Shown in pieces: positions 1 through 9,643 of a DNA stretch of 64,000 nt (the first letter of the stretch is position 1; every line of letters starts with the position of its first letter). The stretch is taken from positions 620,001 to 684,000 of the forward strand of contig NZ_CP007490.1 of assembly GCF_000699505.1 (NCBI RefSeq), read 5' to 3'. The notes beneath the pieces were generated by a model that made no database searches, was not told the DNA's origin, and was given only the letters and a program-made list of their open reading frames with translations. Both the position numbers and the translations under genes were made by a program. The DNA is from Rhodoluna lacicola (GTDB lineage: Bacteria; Actinomycetota; Actinomycetes; Actinomycetales; Microbacteriaceae).

Positions 1-420
1 GTGCTTGGACCGAATCGAAATGCTGCTGAGGCAGAAGACTCCAACGATGCAAGCGTGGTGATGCTGTGGAAGGCCCTGGAATTTAATCTCTTGACCATGG
101 CTGATGTTGGCGAGAAAGGGCAGATGCGTTTAGCCCGCGATAAAGCCTGGTGGGGCGATCCAGATTTAGACGCCGTACCGCTCATTCTTAAGGTTTCTCA
201 CCATGGTTCGGCTGATCAGTTCGGCGAATTAATCGAAGAGATAGACCCAGACCTAAGCCTGATTTCGGCGGGGAAAAACAACAGTTATGGTCACCCCACC
301 CAGCGCACCCTTACCTTGCTGCAGTCCACTGGTTCGGCGATTTACCGCACTGATCAAATCGGCGCTATTGCGGTGGCCACAGACGGAGGAACACTGAAAG
401 TGGCTAACGCGCCCGGCTAG
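1..420 (+). CDS. comEC: ComEC/Rec2 family protein, C-terminal part (5' end outside window)
   Basis: This is the end of a DNA-uptake channel protein of the ComEC/Rec2 family, which moves single-stranded DNA across the cytoplasmic membrane. Only the C-terminal metallo-beta-lactamase-like domain is visible. Residues LTMADVGEKGQ and the metal-site-like stretch LKVSHHGSADQ (about residue 66) followed by SLISAGKNNSYGHP match the end of that domain. The GTG at base 1 is probably an internal Val codon, because ComEC proteins are several hundred residues longer. It lies 38 bp upstream of holA, the usual actinobacterial comEA-comEC-holA order. Confidence 0.85.
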   Translation: MLGPNRNAAEAEDSNDASVVMLWKALEFNLLTMADVGEKGQMRLARDKAWWGDPDLDAVPLILKVSHHGSADQFGELIEEIDPDLSLISAGKNNSYGHPTQRTLTLLQSTGSAIYRTDQIGAIAVATDGGTLKVANAPG

Positions 421-424
421 CAGG

Positions 425-452
425 TTGGGTTAGCGCTGGTCGCGGTTAGGCT
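425..452 (+). promoter_or_regulatory. Probable promoter of holA, predicting a leaderless mRNA
   Basis: A TTGGGT hexamer (425-430) is followed after 16 nt by TAGGCT (447-452), and the holA GTG starts exactly 6 nt later. There is no clear Shine-Dalgarno sequence. The same TAGGCT-N6/7-start arrangement recurs at nadE, the RDD gene and the DUF4191 gene. The transcript would then begin at or next to the start codon. Confidence 0.5.
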
Positions 453-458
453 TATCGG

Positions 459-1454
459 GTGAGCAAGGCAAAGCAGATGGAGTGGCGCAAGGCGTCTCCC
501 GCACCTGTACTCTTTGTCTCTGGCCCTGAAGAATATTTTGCCGGGCGGGCAATTCGTTCGGTGCGCGAGCAATTGCGCAAGCAAGATTCCTCACTCGAGA
601 TTCACGAGATAGAGGCGGCGGATTATTCAGCGGGGACGCTTACAAACATCACAAGTCCATCGCTATTCGCTGAGCCCAGGTTAGTTATTATTCGAGGGCT
701 GGAAAAATGCAGTGACGACCTGATTTCAGATGGCATTGAATATCTGTCAAATCCAACTGATGACACCACGGTGATTTTGCGCCACAACGGTTCGAGCGTT
801 CGAGGAAAAAAACTTGTGGAAGCCATCAGGGATTCTGAAATCGCGGCCGAGGTTGTTTGCGCCGACATTAAGAAGGACTCTGACCGGCAAGCATTCGTTT
901 TGGGGGAGTTTGCTCACGAAGGACGAAAGATTGCCCCTGCTGCTGTGCGGGCTCTGTTGGACGCTTTTGCTGACGATACCGCCGAGCTTGCCGCCGCCTG
1001 CAATCAACTAATGCTTGACAGCGCTGAATCAATAACCGAAGAGATTGTGGATCGTTATTACGGGGGCCGAGTTGAAACCAACGCATTCAAAGTTGCCGAT
1101 GCCGCTCTTGCTGGTCGTTCTGGTGAGGCCATGGCGCTGTTGCGCCACGCGTTAGCAACCGGGGCGGACCCGGTGCCGCTGGTTGCAGCGATTTCAATGA
1201 AGATTCGTCAGATGGCCAAGATTTATGGAAACCGCTCTGCTTCGGCAACGACTTTGGGAATGGCACCTTGGCAACTGGATCGTGCAAGAAAAGACCTAAC
1301 CGGTTGGACTGATGACGGTTTAGCTGCAGCCATTCAAGCAATGGCCAGCGCCGATGCGGCAGCTAAGGGAGCTGAGCGAGACCCGATCTACTCGCTAGAA
1401 AAATTGGTCAACCTAATTTCGAACAAGGGAATCGTGGCGGGAAATCGCCGATGA
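459..1454 (+). CDS. holA: DNA polymerase III subunit delta
   Basis: The delta subunit of the clamp-loader complex opens the beta sliding clamp. The protein is 331 aa, normal for the family, with the N-terminal AAA-like region beginning APVLFVSGPEEYFAGRAI and the family stretch SLFAEPRLVIIRGLEK near residue 70. The C-terminal helical collar is all-alpha (AFKVADAALAGRSGEAMALLRHAL). The start chosen is GTG at 459, placed just after a TAGGCT hexamer; an internal ATG six codons later is possible. Its stop overlaps the start of the MFS gene by 4 nt, so the two are probably co-transcribed. Confidence 0.9.
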   Translation: MSKAKQMEWRKASPAPVLFVSGPEEYFAGRAIRSVREQLRKQDSSLEIHEIEAADYSAGTLTNITSPSLFAEPRLVIIRGLEKCSDDLISDGIEYLSNPTDDTTVILRHNGSSVRGKKLVEAIRDSEIAAEVVCADIKKDSDRQAFVLGEFAHEGRKIAPAAVRALLDAFADDTAELAAACNQLMLDSAESITEEIVDRYYGGRVETNAFKVADAALAGRSGEAMALLRHALATGADPVPLVAAISMKIRQMAKIYGNRSASATTLGMAPWQLDRARKDLTGWTDDGLAAAIQAMASADAAAKGAERDPIYSLEKLVNLISNKGIVAGNRR

Positions 1455-2644
1455 CTAAATCAAAATTTGGCATCACCGGATTCTTGGCAATCGTTTTTAT
1501 TGCTATTGTCTTGCGCCCTCCGGTTGCATCAATGGGACCTCTCTTACAAGAGATTCAACTTAGTTTGGCAGTGAACGCCGAGCTGATTGGCCTGCTGGCA
1601 GCGTCTCCGGTGTTGTGCTTTGGTCTGGGTGCCTTTGCTAGCCCATGGTTAGTAAGCAAGGTGGGCGTTAATCGAGCGATGCTTCTGGTGTTGGTAATTC
1701 TTGCTCTTGGTTCGGCTCTTCGGATGATCCTTGGTTATCCCGGGCTTTTGTTGGGCACAATCGCTGCCGGGCTTTCAATTGCAATCGCAAATGTTTTGTT
1801 GCCAACGATTGTTCGAATTCAATTTCCAAATCGAGTTGCTTTGGTAACCGGCGCCTACACAACGCTATTAGCCATTTCGGCAAGTCTGGCCGCTGCCGCT
1901 GCCGTGCCGTCGAGTTTATGGCTGGGCGGGTGGAATCCTGCTCTTGCGATTTGGATTGTTCCCACCGTGCTTGCAGTTCTGCTGTGGTTGCCGCAAATCA
2001 AGGGTCAAGAAGCTCACGTAGCTCAACCGGCTCATGCGGCGGCAGAAGAAAAGGCGGCAGTGCTTCGTTCCCCGATTTCTTGGGCAATAGTGGGCTTTTT
2101 TGGAATTCAATCTTTGGGTTTTTACGCGCTACTTGGTTGGATGCCTTCGGCGCTTATCTCCATCGGAGTTTCACCGCAAGCTGCCGGAAATTACTTGGGC
2201 TTCGCCAGTGCAATCGGAATTCCGTCTGGCTTAATTATTTCTTCGATGCTTGGGCGGTTTAAGTCGCTGGCTTGGTGGGCAGCCGGAACCAGCGCATTGA
2301 CACTGCTGGGAAGCATTATCTTCACTCTGGTTTTGAGATCCACAGATACGAGCTTGTTGCTCTTTGCCTGCATTCTCATTGGACTTGGCATGTCGGCTAC
2401 TTTCCCAATTTCGCTCTCACTAATTAGCACTAGGGCGTCAACCCAGGCGCAAACCACGCAACTCTCGGCAATGGCTCAGGGGTGGGGTTATTTGTTGGCA
2501 GCTGCGGGCACCTTCATGGTTGGTGCCGTGGCTAATTTGGTCGCTAACTACGCGCTTAGTTTTGCGCTGATTACTGCTCTTACCCTGATTCAGGCAGGTA
2601 TTGGTTTCTATGCTGGTCGCCCAGGAGTTATTCCGGCCAAATAA
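1451..2644 (+). CDS. MFS transporter, CynX/NimT-like
   Basis: A 397-aa membrane protein with about 12 predicted hydrophobic segments. The N-terminus IVLRPPVASMGPLLQEIQ followed by GLLAASPVLCFGLGAFASP is characteristic of the CynX/NimT branch of the major facilitator superfamily, whose known members carry cyanate, nitroimidazoles or small organic anions. The substrate here cannot be read from sequence. The ATG overlaps the holA stop (ATGA), suggesting translational coupling. A bidirectional terminator follows immediately. Confidence 0.8.
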   Translation: MTKSKFGITGFLAIVFIAIVLRPPVASMGPLLQEIQLSLAVNAELIGLLAASPVLCFGLGAFASPWLVSKVGVNRAMLLVLVILALGSALRMILGYPGLLLGTIAAGLSIAIANVLLPTIVRIQFPNRVALVTGAYTTLLAISASLAAAAAVPSSLWLGGWNPALAIWIVPTVLAVLLWLPQIKGQEAHVAQPAHAAAEEKAAVLRSPISWAIVGFFGIQSLGFYALLGWMPSALISIGVSPQAAGNYLGFASAIGIPSGLIISSMLGRFKSLAWWAAGTSALTLLGSIIFTLVLRSTDTSLLLFACILIGLGMSATFPISLSLISTRASTQAQTTQLSAMAQGWGYLLAAAGTFMVGAVANLVANYALSFALITALTLIQAGIGFYAGRPGVIPAK

Positions 2645-2678
2645 AAAATCCCTCGACTCAGGAGCCGAGGGATTTTTT
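2643..2678. terminator. Bidirectional terminator between the MFS gene and rpsT
   Basis: An A6 run, the stem TCCCTCG/CGAGGGA extended past one A-C mismatch by CT/AG, a four-base loop and a T6 run make a symmetrical intrinsic terminator between two convergent genes. It overlaps the last bases of the MFS stop codon. Confidence 0.9.
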
Positions 2679-2688
2679 CAAAGACTTT

Positions 2689-2949
2689 TTACAGGGCAGA
2701 AACCTTCTTGGCCAACGCTGACTTGCGGTTAGCCGCCTGATTCTTGTGAATTACTCCCTTTGAAACTGCCTTGTCTAGCTTCTTACCCGCTAGTGCAAGT
2801 GCGGTTGCCGCTGCAGCCTTGTCTCCGGCAGCTGCTGCTTCGCGAGTCGCGCGAATAGCGGTCTTTAGCTCGCTCTTTACAGCCTTGTTGCGCTCAGCAG
2901 CCTTTAGGTTGGTGCCAATGCGCTTGATCTGTGACTTGATGTTTGCCAT
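2689..2949 (-). CDS. rpsT: 30S ribosomal protein S20
   Basis: An 86-aa basic protein that binds 16S rRNA in the body of the small subunit. It has the S20 signature: [32 protein letters not shown] at the N-terminus and [22 protein letters not shown] at the C-terminus, with an Ala/Lys-rich helical middle. It is monocistronic and divergent from lepA, the usual neighbour. The ATG at 2949 has the purine-rich AAGAAAG a few bases upstream. A perfect 12-nt palindrome in the leader is listed separately. Confidence 0.97.
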   Translation of the reverse strand: MANIKSQIKRIGTNLKAAERNKAVKSELKTAIRATREAAAAGDKAAAATALALAGKKLDKAVSKGVIHKNQAANRKSALAKKVSAL

Positions 2950-2971
2950 GTTTCACTTTCTTGGATTGTCA

Positions 2972-2983
2972 CCCCGCGCGGGG
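2972..2983 (-). promoter_or_regulatory. GC-rich palindrome in the rpsT leader
   Basis: A perfect 12-nt CCCCGCGCGGGG palindrome lies 23 nt upstream of the rpsT ATG. In the transcript it could form a small hairpin, or the DNA could be an operator. Ribosomal protein genes are often autoregulated through leader structure, but no specific S20-binding fold is recognised here. Confidence 0.3.
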
Positions 2984-3163
2984 CAACTAAAAGAGTTTTT
3001 ATTGGGATTTGGATGGAGACACTCATCCGTATCGAGTTCCAATGCTACCAGCCCAAGCCCTAATTCGGCAACCAATCGGGGCTCAAAGCCCTAGTTCATC
3101 GGTGTCTGTGCGAGAATAGGGGAACCGTCCTACGGTCCCTTTCAATCAATCCAGAGGTATCCC

Positions 3164-5023
3164 TTGTCTCCACGCGCCACCCGCCGACTTGAGCCGGCGA
3201 AGACTGATCCGGCGCTGATTCGCAATTTCTGCATTATTGCCCACATTGACCACGGAAAGTCCACTCTCGCCGACCGCATGCTGCAGCTAACCGGTGTAGT
3301 TGATGACCGCTCAATGCGCGCCCAGTACCTGGATCGAATGGATATTGAGCGTGAACGAGGCATCACCATCAAGTCTCAGGCGGTTCGAATGCCTTGGGAA
3401 TCTCAGGGTCAGACTTACGCGCTCAATATGATCGACACCCCGGGCCACGTTGACTTCACATACGAGGTATCTCGCTCCCTAGCCGCCTGCGAGGGCGCAG
3501 TGCTTTTGGTCGATGCTGCGCAGGGTATTGAGGCACAGACCTTGGCCAATCTTTATCTTGCGATGGAGAATGATCTGCAAATCATCCCCGTGCTCAACAA
3601 GATTGACCTTCCGGCTGCCCAGCCAGAGAAGTACGCCGAGGAACTTGCCAATTTGATTGGAGGAAATCCAGAGGATTGCCTTCGTGTGTCAGGTAAAACC
3701 GGTGTTGGCGTTGATGAACTGCTCGACAAAATTGTTGCGACAGTCCCGCACCCGGTTGGCGATCCAAACGCCCCGGCTCGCGCCATGATTTTTGACTCTG
3801 TTTATGACAGCTACCGCGGCGTTATCACCTACGTCAGGATGATTGACGGCAATCTAAGCCCTCGCGAAAAAATTCAGATGATGTCTACTCGTGCTGTACA
3901 CGAACTTCTTGAGATTGGCGTTTCATCGCCTGAGCCTGAACCCACAAAGGGTCTTGGTGTTGGAGAAGTTGGTTATCTGATTACCGGCGTGAAAGATGTT
4001 CGCCAGTCAAAAGTTGGTGACACAATAACCAATCAAGCAAAGCCTGCCTCAGAGGCACTGAAGGGTTACAAAGAACCATTGCCGATGGTTTATTCGGGAA
4101 TCTACCCGATTGACGGCAGTGATTATCCAGTGCTGCGTGAAGCGTTGGATAAATTAAAGCTTTCCGATGCTGCTTTGGTTTACGAACCAGAAACTTCTGT
4201 TGCACTTGGTTTTGGCTTCCGCTGTGGTTTCTTGGGTTTGTTGCACTTGGAAATTATTACCGAGCGCCTGGAGCGCGAATTCGGTCTAGATCTAATCGCC
4301 ACTGCGCCATCGGTGGTTTACGAAGTAACTATGGACGACGGAAAAGAAATCACCGTAACCAATCCAAGCGAATTCCCCGGCGGAAAAATTAAGCAGGTGC
4401 TGGAGCCAATGGTAAAGGCAACCATCTTGTTACCAAAGGACTACACCGGAACCGTGATGGAACTTTGCCAGCAAAGACGCGGAACCATGATTGACATGCA
4501 ATACCTTGGTGAAGATCGAGTGCAGCTGCGCTACAACCTGCCACTAGCCGAGATTGTTTTTGACTTTTTTGATCAGCTAAAAAGCAAGACCGCCGGATAC
4601 GCTTCGCTTGACTACGAAGAGACCGGGCTTGAAAAGGGTGACCTGGTCAAGGTTGACCTGTTGCTGCAGGGGGAGCAGGTAGACGCGTTCAGTGCCATCG
4701 TTCACAAAGACAAGGCCTACGCCTACGGTGTGATGATTACCGGAAAGCTGCGCGAGTTGATTCCGCGTCAGCAATTTGAGGTCCCAATTCAGGCAGCAAT
4801 CGGTGCCCGAATTATTGCGCGCGAATCCATCCGTGCAATGCGCAAAGACGTTCTGGCCAAGTGTTACGGTGGTGACATTTCTCGAAAGCGCAAACTTCTT
4901 GAGAAGCAAAAAGAAGGAAAAAAGCGCATGAAGATGGTTGGCCGCGTTGAGGTTCCTCAAGAGGCATTCATCGCAGCTCTTTCTTCGGACAGCGAGAAAA
5001 AGGGCGAAAAGAAGGGCAAGTAG
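3164..5023 (+). CDS. lepA: Elongation factor 4 (LepA), ribosomal back-translocase GTPase
   Basis: A translational GTPase of 619 aa, close to the usual 600. It shows G1 AHIDHGKST (about residue 25), switch-[11 protein letters not shown]4 NKIDLP, and the LepA-specific C-terminal domain ending [22 protein letters not shown]. It acts on stalled ribosomes. The start chosen is TTG at 3164, with AGAGG about 7 nt upstream and the residues [16 protein letters not shown] just before the first conserved segment. It overlaps hemW by one base and is divergent from rpsT. Confidence 0.96.
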   Translation: MSPRATRRLEPAKTDPALIRNFCIIAHIDHGKSTLADRMLQLTGVVDDRSMRAQYLDRMDIERERGITIKSQAVRMPWESQGQTYALNMIDTPGHVDFTYEVSRSLAACEGAVLLVDAAQGIEAQTLANLYLAMENDLQIIPVLNKIDLPAAQPEKYAEELANLIGGNPEDCLRVSGKTGVGVDELLDKIVATVPHPVGDPNAPARAMIFDSVYDSYRGVITYVRMIDGNLSPREKIQMMSTRAVHELLEIGVSSPEPEPTKGLGVGEVGYLITGVKDVRQSKVGDTITNQAKPASEALKGYKEPLPMVYSGIYPIDGSDYPVLREALDKLKLSDAALVYEPETSVALGFGFRCGFLGLLHLEIITERLEREFGLDLIATAPSVVYEVTMDDGKEITVTNPSEFPGGKIKQVLEPMVKATILLPKDYTGTVMELCQQRRGTMIDMQYLGEDRVQLRYNLPLAEIVFDFFDQLKSKTAGYASLDYEETGLEKGDLVKVDLLLQGEQVDAFSAIVHKDKAYAYGVMITGKLRELIPRQQFEVPIQAAIGARIIARESIRAMRKDVLAKCYGGDISRKRKLLEKQKEGKKRMKMVGRVEVPQEAFIAALSSDSEKKGEKKGK

Positions 5024-6258
5024 TGGCCGGCCCACTGCCTATCGGCGACCCTGCTCCAGCAGACGGCAGCCTTCCAGCGCAAGCAGCCGTTGGTGCCGCA
5101 GATCGAACTTTTCACGCTTACGTGCACATTCCTTTTTGCACGGTTCGCTGCGGTTACTGTGATTTCAATACCTACACAGCCGGTGAACTGGCGGGGGCAA
5201 GGCAATCAGATTACGCAGATGTTTTAATTGCAGAAGTAAAGTTCAGCGCTCAGGTGATCATGGATGCTGGACTACCTAAACGAAAACTCAGCACCGTGTT
5301 TTTTGGTGGCGGCACACCAACTCTTTTACCTGCTTCCGATCTTGCGAGAATTCTTGAAGCGCTAAGAAATGCTTTTGAAATTGTTGAAGATGCTGAGGTG
5401 ACCACAGAGGCTAACCCCGATACGGTTGACGCCGATTACCTACGCGAACTAAGAAACGGCGGATTCAATCGAGTGTCCTTCGGCATGCAATCGGCCGTGT
5501 CTTCGGTTTTAGCAACGCTGGAACGCTCACACAATCCGGAAAATGTTTCCATCGGAGTTGCGGCGGCTAAAGAACTTGGGTTGAAGACTTCGGTTGACTT
5601 AATTTATGGAGCACCAGGAGAGACTCTTGCAGAGTGGCGTCAGAGTGTTGAAACTGCAATCGCAATGCAGCCTGATCACATCTCTGCCTATGCACTAATT
5701 GTTGAAGATGGCACCAAACTTGCTCGGCAGATTAAGGCTGGTCAGCTTGCCGAACCGGATGAAGATCTGCAGGCAGACAAATACGAGCTCGCCGATTCAC
5801 TTTTGGCTGACGCTGGATTCGATTGGTACGAAGTAAGTAACTGGTCACGTGGATCAGAGAATTTATCGGCACACAACATTTCGTACTGGGCATCGCAAGA
5901 CTGGTGGGGGTATGGTCCAGGAGCACACAGCCACGTTGGTGGCGTGCGTTGGTGGAATGTAAAGCACCCAACCAGCTTCGCTGCGAAACTTGCTGAAGGT
6001 AATTCACCAGCGGCCGGTCGCGAGACTCTTAGCGAAAGAACGCGACTAGAAGAGCGCGTACTACTTGAAATAAGAATTAGCGAAGGCTTGAGCGTGGATT
6101 TGGCCAAAAAGGTAAATCCTGATGCCGGAAAGTTGATCGCGGGTTTCATCGCCGATGAACTGGTGGATGCCAAGGCGGCTATCGGTGGCGTTTTGAAACT
6201 CACGCTCAAAGGGCGGCTTCTAGCCGATTCATTAGTGCGTAAATTGCTGGCTGATTAG
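5023..6258 (+). CDS. hemW: Radical SAM protein HemW (HemN-like, heme chaperone)
   Basis: A 411-aa radical SAM protein with the cluster-binding motif PFCTVRCGYCDF (Cys-x3-Cys-x2-Cys) near residue 40 and the SAM-binding GGG stretch FFGGGTPTLL. It resembles HemW, a proposed heme-inserting chaperone, rather than the oxygen-independent coproporphyrinogen dehydrogenase HemN. The GTG start overlaps the lepA stop by one base, with purine-rich AAGGG upstream. lepA-hemW is a common bacterial pair. Confidence 0.9.
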   Translation: MAGPLPIGDPAPADGSLPAQAAVGAADRTFHAYVHIPFCTVRCGYCDFNTYTAGELAGARQSDYADVLIAEVKFSAQVIMDAGLPKRKLSTVFFGGGTPTLLPASDLARILEALRNAFEIVEDAEVTTEANPDTVDADYLRELRNGGFNRVSFGMQSAVSSVLATLERSHNPENVSIGVAAAKELGLKTSVDLIYGAPGETLAEWRQSVETAIAMQPDHISAYALIVEDGTKLARQIKAGQLAEPDEDLQADKYELADSLLADAGFDWYEVSNWSRGSENLSAHNISYWASQDWWGYGPGAHSHVGGVRWWNVKHPTSFAAKLAEGNSPAAGRETLSERTRLEERVLLEIRISEGLSVDLAKKVNPDAGKLIAGFIADELVDAKAAIGGVLKLTLKGRLLADSLVRKLLAD

Positions 6259-6269
6259 AAGCTAGCCGA

Positions 6270-6626
6270 TTAGATTTTAATAAATCGCACCGATGCAGGG
6301 TATCTGTAAAACTCGCCGATGCTGGCCTTGTAAGCCGCGATAATTCGAAACACCGTCCAGATAATCGGTGGCACCCAAAACAGCAGCCAGCCAACAATGC
6401 TGATTGCAAGTACCACGTATAGCAAAACCATGGTGATGCCAAAGTTCAAGGATTCGGTCACATGGTGACGGATGAACGGCCCACGGTCCTTAAGAAATAG
6501 GTAGCCGAGCAGCGGTGCAAAGAATTCCAGAATGATGCCAAAAGCGTGAATTCCAATGGCCCATAGTCTCTGGAGTTCGGGAGACAGTGGCTCTTGAGGC
6601 GCTGAATACGGATTTTGCTGTGACAT
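6270..6626 (-). CDS. DUF4870 (Tic20-like) small membrane protein
   Basis: A 118-aa protein with a polar, proline-rich N-terminus (MSQQNPYSAPQEPLSP) followed by three to four hydrophobic segments. The arrangement LWAIGIHAFGIILEFFAPLLGYLFLKDRGPFIRHHVTESLNF is typical of the DUF4870 family, once linked to the chloroplast import component Tic20. No biochemical role is established. The ATG at 6626 has a good AGAAGGAGA site. It converges with hemW over an 11-bp gap and is divergent from hrcA. Confidence 0.8.
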   Translation of the reverse strand: MSQQNPYSAPQEPLSPELQRLWAIGIHAFGIILEFFAPLLGYLFLKDRGPFIRHHVTESLNFGITMVLLYVVLAISIVGWLLFWVPPIIWTVFRIIAAYKASIGEFYRYPASVRFIKI

Positions 6627-6681
6627 CGGATTCTCCTTCTAGCCCGATTAGCCTACCTATTCAGTATTGCTGAATGTAATA

Positions 6682-6708
6682 TTGGCACTCTGGGACTTAG
6701 AGTGCTAA
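6682..6708 (+). promoter_or_regulatory. CIRCE operator (HrcA binding site)
   Basis: The inverted repeat TTGGCACTC, 9 nt spacer, GAGTGCTAA matches the CIRCE consensus (TTAGCACTC-N9-GAGTGCTAA) with a single change in the left arm. It lies 54 bp before the hrcA ATG, and a TAATAT hexamer (6677-6682) abuts its left edge. HrcA should therefore repress its own operon, including dnaJ, until heat shock. Confidence 0.93.
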
Positions 6709-6762
6709 AGGCTTTATTTCTTTGAAAAGAAATTCGTGGCGAGTCAAGAAAGGTGGTGCCAA

Positions 6763-7782
6763 ATGATTCCAGATAGAAGTCTCGAAGTACTTCGGGCCAT
6801 TGTTCAGGACTACATAGCCAGCAAGGAGCCGGTTGGTTCCAAATCATTGGTTGAGCGTCACTCATTTGGGGTCTCCGCGGCCACAATTCGAAATGACATG
6901 GCCCTGCTTGAAGAGGAAGAGCTAATCCACGCGCCACATACATCTGCCGGTCGTGTGCCAACCGATAAGGGTTATCGCCTTTTTGTCGATCGACTCAGCG
7001 AGGTCAAGCCGTTGAATACCGCCGAGCGTCAGGCAATTGAAAACTTCATGGTTGGTAGTGCCGACCTAGATGAGACCTTGGGCAGAACCGTCAGGCTCTT
7101 ATCGCAGTTAACAAATCAAGTCGCGATGGTTCAGTATCCAACTCTTGGTAAGTCATCGGTCCGTCACATTGAGCTCATACCAGCGGCCGATACTCGAGTT
7201 CTGATGGTCCTGATTACTGACAGTGGTCGCATTCAACAACACGTTGTTGAACTTGGCGTTGCTCTCGATGAAGCATTCATAGGTGAACTCAGGGCTAAGT
7301 TGAATGCCGCAATCTCCGGGGCGGCACTGACTGAGGTTGCCTCAAAGGTAAAAACTATTTCCTCAGGAATGAGTTCTGATAAATCTAAACTCGCCAACGT
7401 AATTATTAAGAATCTACTTGAGCAGGTTGACGCGAACAGACAAGAAAAAATAATTCTTTCCGGAACATCCAACCTTGCAAAAAGGGAAGAAGACTTTCCA
7501 GGCAGTATCTCCCCAGTCCTTGAGGCAATCGAGGAGCAGGTTGTTTTGCTGAAATTAATCAGTGAGATGCAAGCAGAGCAGCACGGGGTGAGCCTACGAA
7601 TTGGCCGAGAGAACCAATTTGAAGGTCTTGCCAATGCATCCGTTGTTGTGAGCGGATATGAAAATCAAGGTAGCGAGATTGCAAAGCTTGGAGTAATTGG
7701 TCCAACTCGTATGGATTACTCGTCAAACATTTCCGCAGTGCGAGCAGTCGCTCGCTACCTAACTAAAACTTTAGGAAATTAA
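6763..7782 (+). CDS. hrcA: Heat-inducible transcription repressor HrcA
   Basis: A 339-aa repressor of class I heat-shock genes that binds CIRCE elements. The N-terminal winged helix reads DRSLEVLRAIVQDYIASKEPVGSKSLVERH and includes VSAATIRNDMALLEEEELIHAPHTSAGRVPTDKGYR; the GAF-like core and C-terminal ISAVRAVARYLTKTL follow. The start chosen is ATG 6763, because AAGGTGG sits 7 nt upstream and homologues begin right at this segment; an upstream in-frame GTG at 6736 would add nine poorly conserved residues. It lies 6 bp before dnaJ. Confidence 0.95.
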   Translation: MIPDRSLEVLRAIVQDYIASKEPVGSKSLVERHSFGVSAATIRNDMALLEEEELIHAPHTSAGRVPTDKGYRLFVDRLSEVKPLNTAERQAIENFMVGSADLDETLGRTVRLLSQLTNQVAMVQYPTLGKSSVRHIELIPAADTRVLMVLITDSGRIQQHVVELGVALDEAFIGELRAKLNAAISGAALTEVASKVKTISSGMSSDKSKLANVIIKNLLEQVDANRQEKIILSGTSNLAKREEDFPGSISPVLEAIEEQVVLLKLISEMQAEQHGVSLRIGRENQFEGLANASVVVSGYENQGSEIAKLGVIGPTRMDYSSNISAVRAVARYLTKTLGN

Positions 7783-7788
7783 GGACAC

Positions 7789-8874
7789 ATGGCTGATCAC
7801 TACGAGGCATTGGGAGTTGCGCGAGATGCCAGCGAAGAGCAAATTAAAAAGGCATATCGCAAATTAGCTCGGGAACTGCACCCAGATGTAAATCCTGCGC
7901 CTGAGGCCCAAGAACGGTTCAAGGCTGTGACCCACGCCTATGAAGTTCTAAGCGATGCCAATTCCCGTCGTCAATACGACATGGGTGGGCAGGATCCTTT
8001 TGGTGGAGCGGGCTTCGGCGGTTTCGGTGACATCTTCGATACCTTTTTTGGCGGCGGTGGTTCTCGTGGTCCACGATCCAGAGCGGAACGCGGACAAGAC
8101 GCTTTGATACGAATTGACCTAAGTCTTGAAGAAGTAGTCTTTGGTGTGACCAAGAGTGTTGCAGTGGATACGGCGGTGTTGTGTGAAACCTGCCAGGGTT
8201 CTTGCTGCCGCCCAGGAAGTTCAATGGCAACCTGTGACATTTGTGGTGGGTCGGGGCAGATTCAGCGCCAAGTTCGTTCATTGCTTGGCAACGTGGTTAC
8301 GTCGCAACCTTGTGGCACATGCCGCGGCTACGGCCAGGTTATTCCTGAGCCCTGCATCGACTGTCGGGGGCAGGGTCGTGTTCGCGCTCGTCGCAACATT
8401 GACTTGAACATCCCGGCTGGCGTCGAAGATGGTTTGCGTCTGCAACTTGCCGGACAGGGTGAAGTTGGATTTGCGGGTGGGCCCAACGGTGATCTTTACG
8501 TGGACATGTCAGTCAAAGAAGATGACGTTTTTGGCCGACAGGGTGATGACTTAACCTGTGTGCTTGAGGTTCCGCTTCACGATGCTGTGCTTGGTTCTCT
8601 GGCAAAAATTCAAACCTTTGATGGCGAGGTTGAAATTGAAGTGGAGCCCGGTTCACAAACAGGTGAAGTAATTACTGTCCGCGGAAAGGGAGTGCAGCAC
8701 CTGCGTTCTTCAGGGCGAGGAGATTTGAAAATCAAACTTCAGGTAATTACCCCTAGCAAACTTGATTCCAAGCAGAAGGAACTTTTCCGGTCCTTGGCAT
8801 CGCTGCGAAAAGATGACGTCATCAGGCTTGCGCGCGCAACTCACGGCAGATTCTCTGGAAAGAAGAAGAATTAG
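7789..8874 (+). CDS. dnaJ: Chaperone protein DnaJ (Hsp40)
   Basis: A co-chaperone of DnaK, 361 aa. It has the J domain with HPD ([10 protein letters not shown], about residue 32), a Gly/Phe-rich linker ([20 protein letters not shown]), a zinc-finger domain of four repeats and two beta-barrel client domains. The first zinc repeat reads CETCQGSC rather than CxxCxGxG, so its last Gly is Cys; the other three ([24 protein letters not shown]) are canonical. It lies directly behind hrcA under CIRCE control, as in other actinobacteria with a second DnaJ. Confidence 0.95.
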   Translation: MADHYEALGVARDASEEQIKKAYRKLARELHPDVNPAPEAQERFKAVTHAYEVLSDANSRRQYDMGGQDPFGGAGFGGFGDIFDTFFGGGGSRGPRSRAERGQDALIRIDLSLEEVVFGVTKSVAVDTAVLCETCQGSCCRPGSSMATCDICGGSGQIQRQVRSLLGNVVTSQPCGTCRGYGQVIPEPCIDCRGQGRVRARRNIDLNIPAGVEDGLRLQLAGQGEVGFAGGPNGDLYVDMSVKEDDVFGRQGDDLTCVLEVPLHDAVLGSLAKIQTFDGEVEIEVEPGSQTGEVITVRGKGVQHLRSSGRGDLKIKLQVITPSKLDSKQKELFRSLASLRKDDVIRLARATHGRFSGKKKN

Positions 8875-8876
8875 TC

Positions 8877-9623
8877 GTGGTTGAACCCATGTTTACGCAT
8901 AACTTTGACAGTCCAGTTAAGGTTGATTCAGTCATTGAACTGACTGGACCAGAGGCAAAGCACGCGGTATCGGTGCGCAGAATGCGGGTTGGCGAGGCGA
9001 TTCAACTCACAGACAAAATGGGTCTTCGTGTCCGCGGTCTGGTTGATTCAATTGCTGGCAATCATCTTTATGTTCGGGTGCGTTCCGTTGAGCAAGAAGT
9101 GCCGCCAAAAATTCAACTCACTTTGATTCAGGCGTTGGCTAAAGGCGATCGTGACGAGTTAGCGATTCAAGCCGCAACCGAGCTTGGGGTCTCAAACGTG
9201 ATTCCTTGGGAGGCAGATCGCTCGGTTAGCCGTTGGATAGGACTCAAAGAGGCCAAAGGTATTGAACGTTGGCAAAGTATCGTCACTGAGGCTGCTAAAC
9301 AATCGCTAAGCAGCTGGCATCCATCAGTTGGCACACCGATCAAAGGCATTCGAGTGGCAGAACTTGTGGAGAAGTTTGACCTGGTACTGGTGCTGGATCC
9401 AACCGCGGCAAAAGGAATCGGGGCCGCAGATTTGCCTGGCAGTGCCAGCATTGCGTTGGTCGTAGGGCCCGAGGGTGGAATAAGTGATTCAGAGTTGGAG
9501 GCACTTCAAAACGCCGGTGCCCTTAGAGTTCAGTTGGGGGCACCCATTCTGAGGACTTCAACAGCGGGAGTGGCTGCAATCTCGGGAATTCTGGCTCTTA
9601 CTGGCCAGTGGGGCTCAAAGTAG
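8877..9623 (+). CDS. rsmE: 16S rRNA (uracil-1498-N3)-methyltransferase RsmE
   Basis: A SPOUT-fold methyltransferase of 248 aa that modifies U1498 of 16S rRNA. Diagnostic segments are HAVSVRRMRVGEAIQLTD, LIQALAKGDRDELAIQAATELGVSNVIPWEADRS, the SAM-binding VGPEGGISDSELEAL and the knotted C-terminus LGAPILRTSTAGVAAISGI. The start chosen is GTG at 8877 behind a GAAGAAGAA stretch; the ATG four codons later (8889) is an alternative. It follows dnaJ by 2 bp, in the usual dnaJ-rsmE order. Confidence 0.93.
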   Translation: MVEPMFTHNFDSPVKVDSVIELTGPEAKHAVSVRRMRVGEAIQLTDKMGLRVRGLVDSIAGNHLYVRVRSVEQEVPPKIQLTLIQALAKGDRDELAIQAATELGVSNVIPWEADRSVSRWIGLKEAKGIERWQSIVTEAAKQSLSSWHPSVGTPIKGIRVAELVEKFDLVLVLDPTAAKGIGAADLPGSASIALVVGPEGGISDSELEALQNAGALRVQLGAPILRTSTAGVAAISGILALTGQWGSK

Positions 9624-9643
9624 ACTCGTTGCTGGAGGAAAGA

